From: Cellvibrionales bacterium
GTDB lineage: Bacteria; Pseudomonadota; Gammaproteobacteria; Pseudomonadales; JAHEGP01
NCBI GenBank assembly: GCA_024645065.1
Contig: JAHEGP010000174.1
Location: 1-6,879, forward strand
Length of the DNA stretch: 6,879 nucleotides
Reading direction: 5' to 3'
Both the position numbers and the translations under genes were made by a program. Shown here one piece after another: positions 5,386-6,879 of this stretch (within the stretch, counting starts at the first letter, position 1; every line of letters starts with the position of its first letter). Below the pieces are notes generated by a model. That model was given only the letters and a program-made list of their open reading frames with translations. It was not told where the DNA came from and made no database searches.

Positions 5386-6837
5386 ATGCCGGTTGACCTG
5401 AAAGCGTATCCCACCGATTTCTACGATGAAATGCTGGTTTCACCAAACCGCTCTCGAACCCACGCCAAGGAGGTGGTGCGCTTGTTGCGATCCTTCGACG
5501 ATCGTGAGCTGGCGGCGCGGCAAGCAGCTGCGGAACTGGCGATCAAGCAAATGGGTATTACATTTTCCGTGTATTCAGAGGGAGAGGGCACCATCGATCG
5601 CGCCTGGCCCTTCGACATTCTGCCACGCATCATTCCAAAGCAGGAGTGGGATCGCGTGGAGGCTGGATTGATCCAGCGTGTGCGTGCGCTGAACAGGTTT
5701 ATCGATGATATTTACCACGAGCAGCGCATTATCAATGAAGGTGTATTCCCGCCGGAAATCATGGAGAAATCGAAAAACTTTCGGCCCCAGTGCGTGGGCG
5801 TCTCCCCCGCTTTTGGCATCTGGGCTCATATCTGCGGTTCCGACCTGGTAAGAGACAGTGACGGCACTATTTATGTGCTTGAGGATAACCTGCGCGTTCC
5901 CTCCGGGGTCTCCTATATGCTGGAGAACCGCCTGGTGACCAAACAGGTTTTTCCGGAGCTATTTGACCACTATTCACCGCTGCCGGTAGACAGCTACCCG
6001 GCACAATTGCAGGCAATGCTTGCCAGCCTCTGCCCCAGGCGCACCTCGAGGCCGGAAATTGTGGTGCTGACACCCGGCATCTACAACTCAGCGTATTTCG
6101 AGCATGCTTACCTGGCACAAGCGATGGGCTGTGAATTGGTTGCGGGGCGCGACCTGTTCGTCGATGACAACGATTGTGTCAACATGCGCACGGTTTCCGG
6201 CTGGCAGCGAGTCGATGTCATTTATCGGCGAATCGATGACGAATTTCTGGATCCCGAGGTTTTCAATCAGGATTCCATGCTCGGTGTGCCAGGCCTGCTG
6301 CGTGCCTGGAAGGCCGGCAATGTGGGCCTGGCCAATGCGCCGGGCGCGGGTGTTGCCGACGATAAGGTCGTTTACGCCTTCGTCCCCGATTTTATCCGCT
6401 TCTATTTAAACGAAGAACCGCTGATTCCCAATGTGCCCACGTACCGCTGCATGTTCGATAAGGAAAGGGAGTATGTACTGGCGAACCTGGATAAACTCGT
6501 GGTCAAGCCGGCCAATGAATCGGGTGGCTACGGTATGCTTATGGGTAAATCTGCCACCGCCGCCGAACGCGCGCATTTCGCCGATTTGATTCGAGAGAAC
6601 CCGCGCAATTACATTGCCCAACCCACCCTGGGCTTATCCACTGTTCCTACCGTTATCGGTCGCAAGGTCGAGCCACGCCACGTCGACCTGCGCCCCTTTA
6701 TCTTGAGCGGACGCACGACCCATGTGACGATGGGTGGGTTAACCCGGGTAGCCCTGCGCAAGGGAACCCTGATCGTCAACTCCTCGCAAGGCGGCGGCAG
6801 CAAAGACACCTGGATTGTCGACACAGAGGGCGCCTGA
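5386..6837 (+). CDS. Circularly permuted type 2 ATP-grasp protein (DUF404/DUF407)
   Basis: A 483-residue soluble protein of the circularly permuted ATP-grasp group, predicted to ligate a carboxylate to an amine (peptide or amide bond) using ATP; the real substrate is unknown. Conserved elements seen are EDNLRVPSGVSYMLENR (166-182), YRRIDDEFLDP (280-290), the nucleotide-binding-type segment KPANESGGYGM (374-384), RHVDLRPF, and the C-terminal QGGGSKDTW (468-476). The length is normal and nothing is broken. The start at ATG 5386 is set by GGAGG at 5376-5380. The next gene, an alpha-E protein, begins one base after the stop, the usual partner arrangement; a transglutaminase-like peptidase and sometimes the proteasome-like Anbu often follow in other genomes and may lie beyond the window. 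Transcription appears to be from a sigma-54 promoter with NtrC-like sites, so expression under nitrogen limitation is inferred. Confidence 0.93.
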   Translation: MPVDLKAYPTDFYDEMLVSPNRSRTHAKEVVRLLRSFDDRELAARQAAAELAIKQMGITFSVYSEGEGTIDRAWPFDILPRIIPKQEWDRVEAGLIQRVRALNRFIDDIYHEQRIINEGVFPPEIMEKSKNFRPQCVGVSPAFGIWAHICGSDLVRDSDGTIYVLEDNLRVPSGVSYMLENRLVTKQVFPELFDHYSPLPVDSYPAQLQAMLASLCPRRTSRPEIVVLTPGIYNSAYFEHAYLAQAMGCELVAGRDLFVDDNDCVNMRTVSGWQRVDVIYRRIDDEFLDPEVFNQDSMLGVPGLLRAWKAGNVGLANAPGAGVADDKVVYAFVPDFIRFYLNEEPLIPNVPTYRCMFDKEREYVLANLDKLVVKPANESGGYGMLMGKSATAAERAHFADLIRENPRNYIAQPTLGLSTVPTVIGRKVEPRHVDLRPFILSGRTTHVTMGGLTRVALRKGTLIVNSSQGGGSKDTWIVDTEGA

Positions 6838-6838
6838 C

Positions 6839-6879
6839 ATGCTATCGAGCGTTGCTGAAAATATCTACTGGATGTGTCG
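6839..6879 (+). CDS. Alpha-E domain protein (DUF403), 5' end only
   Basis: The frame from ATG 6839 reads MLSSVAENIYWMC before the window ends. This is the characteristic start of alpha-E proteins (typically MLSRVAENLYWM...), small helical proteins almost always encoded beside the permuted ATP-grasp gene. It begins one base after the ATP-grasp stop (TGACATG), so the two are surely co-transcribed and likely translationally coupled. Only 13 complete codons are visible, but the motif and position make the call strong. Confidence 0.85.
   Translation, partial: MLSSVAENIYWMC

Overview
The window is a GC-rich stretch of bacterial chromosome with every gene on the + strand. Protein style and gene content (ureC-ureE-ureF-ureG order, a permuted ATP-grasp/alpha-E pair, a sigma-54 promoter) point to a proteobacterium, most likely a gammaproteobacterium. 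The sodium-coupled symporter would fit a marine or saline habitat, but that and any finer taxonomy are guesses. No mobile element, tRNA, rRNA or CRISPR array is visible.

Region 1 (1-3298) is the downstream end of a urease operon. It holds the last three quarters of the urease alpha subunit (ureC, cut by the window edge) and the nickel-delivery accessory genes ureE, ureF and ureG. A 60-residue membrane-anchored protein follows, whose ATG overlaps the ureG stop. The genes are tightly packed or overlapping, so they are probably one transcript. UreE (nickel carrier), UreF (with UreD, presumably upstream) and UreG (GTPase) insert nickel into UreC, which then hydrolyses urea to ammonia and CO2.

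Region 2 (3299-4986) is a short gap and then a 521-residue sodium:solute symporter (SSS/SLC5 family). Its substrate cannot be read from the sequence. Its position beside urease makes urea or another nitrogen compound a reasonable but unproven guess.

Region 3 (4987-5385) is about 400 bases without a convincing gene. The first part has several inverted repeats. The second part looks like a complete nitrogen-control promoter: two NtrC-like enhancer sites with centres 32 bp apart, then a good sigma-54 -24/-12 element, then a ribosome binding site and ATG.

Region 4 (5386-6879) is a circularly permuted type 2 ATP-grasp protein (DUF404/DUF407), followed after one base by the first codons of an alpha-E (DUF403) protein. 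This pair belongs to a conserved but poorly understood peptide/amide-ligase system. The apparent NtrC/sigma-54 control is the most interesting point in the window: it suggests the system is switched on by nitrogen limitation, next to a urease locus that also yields ammonia.
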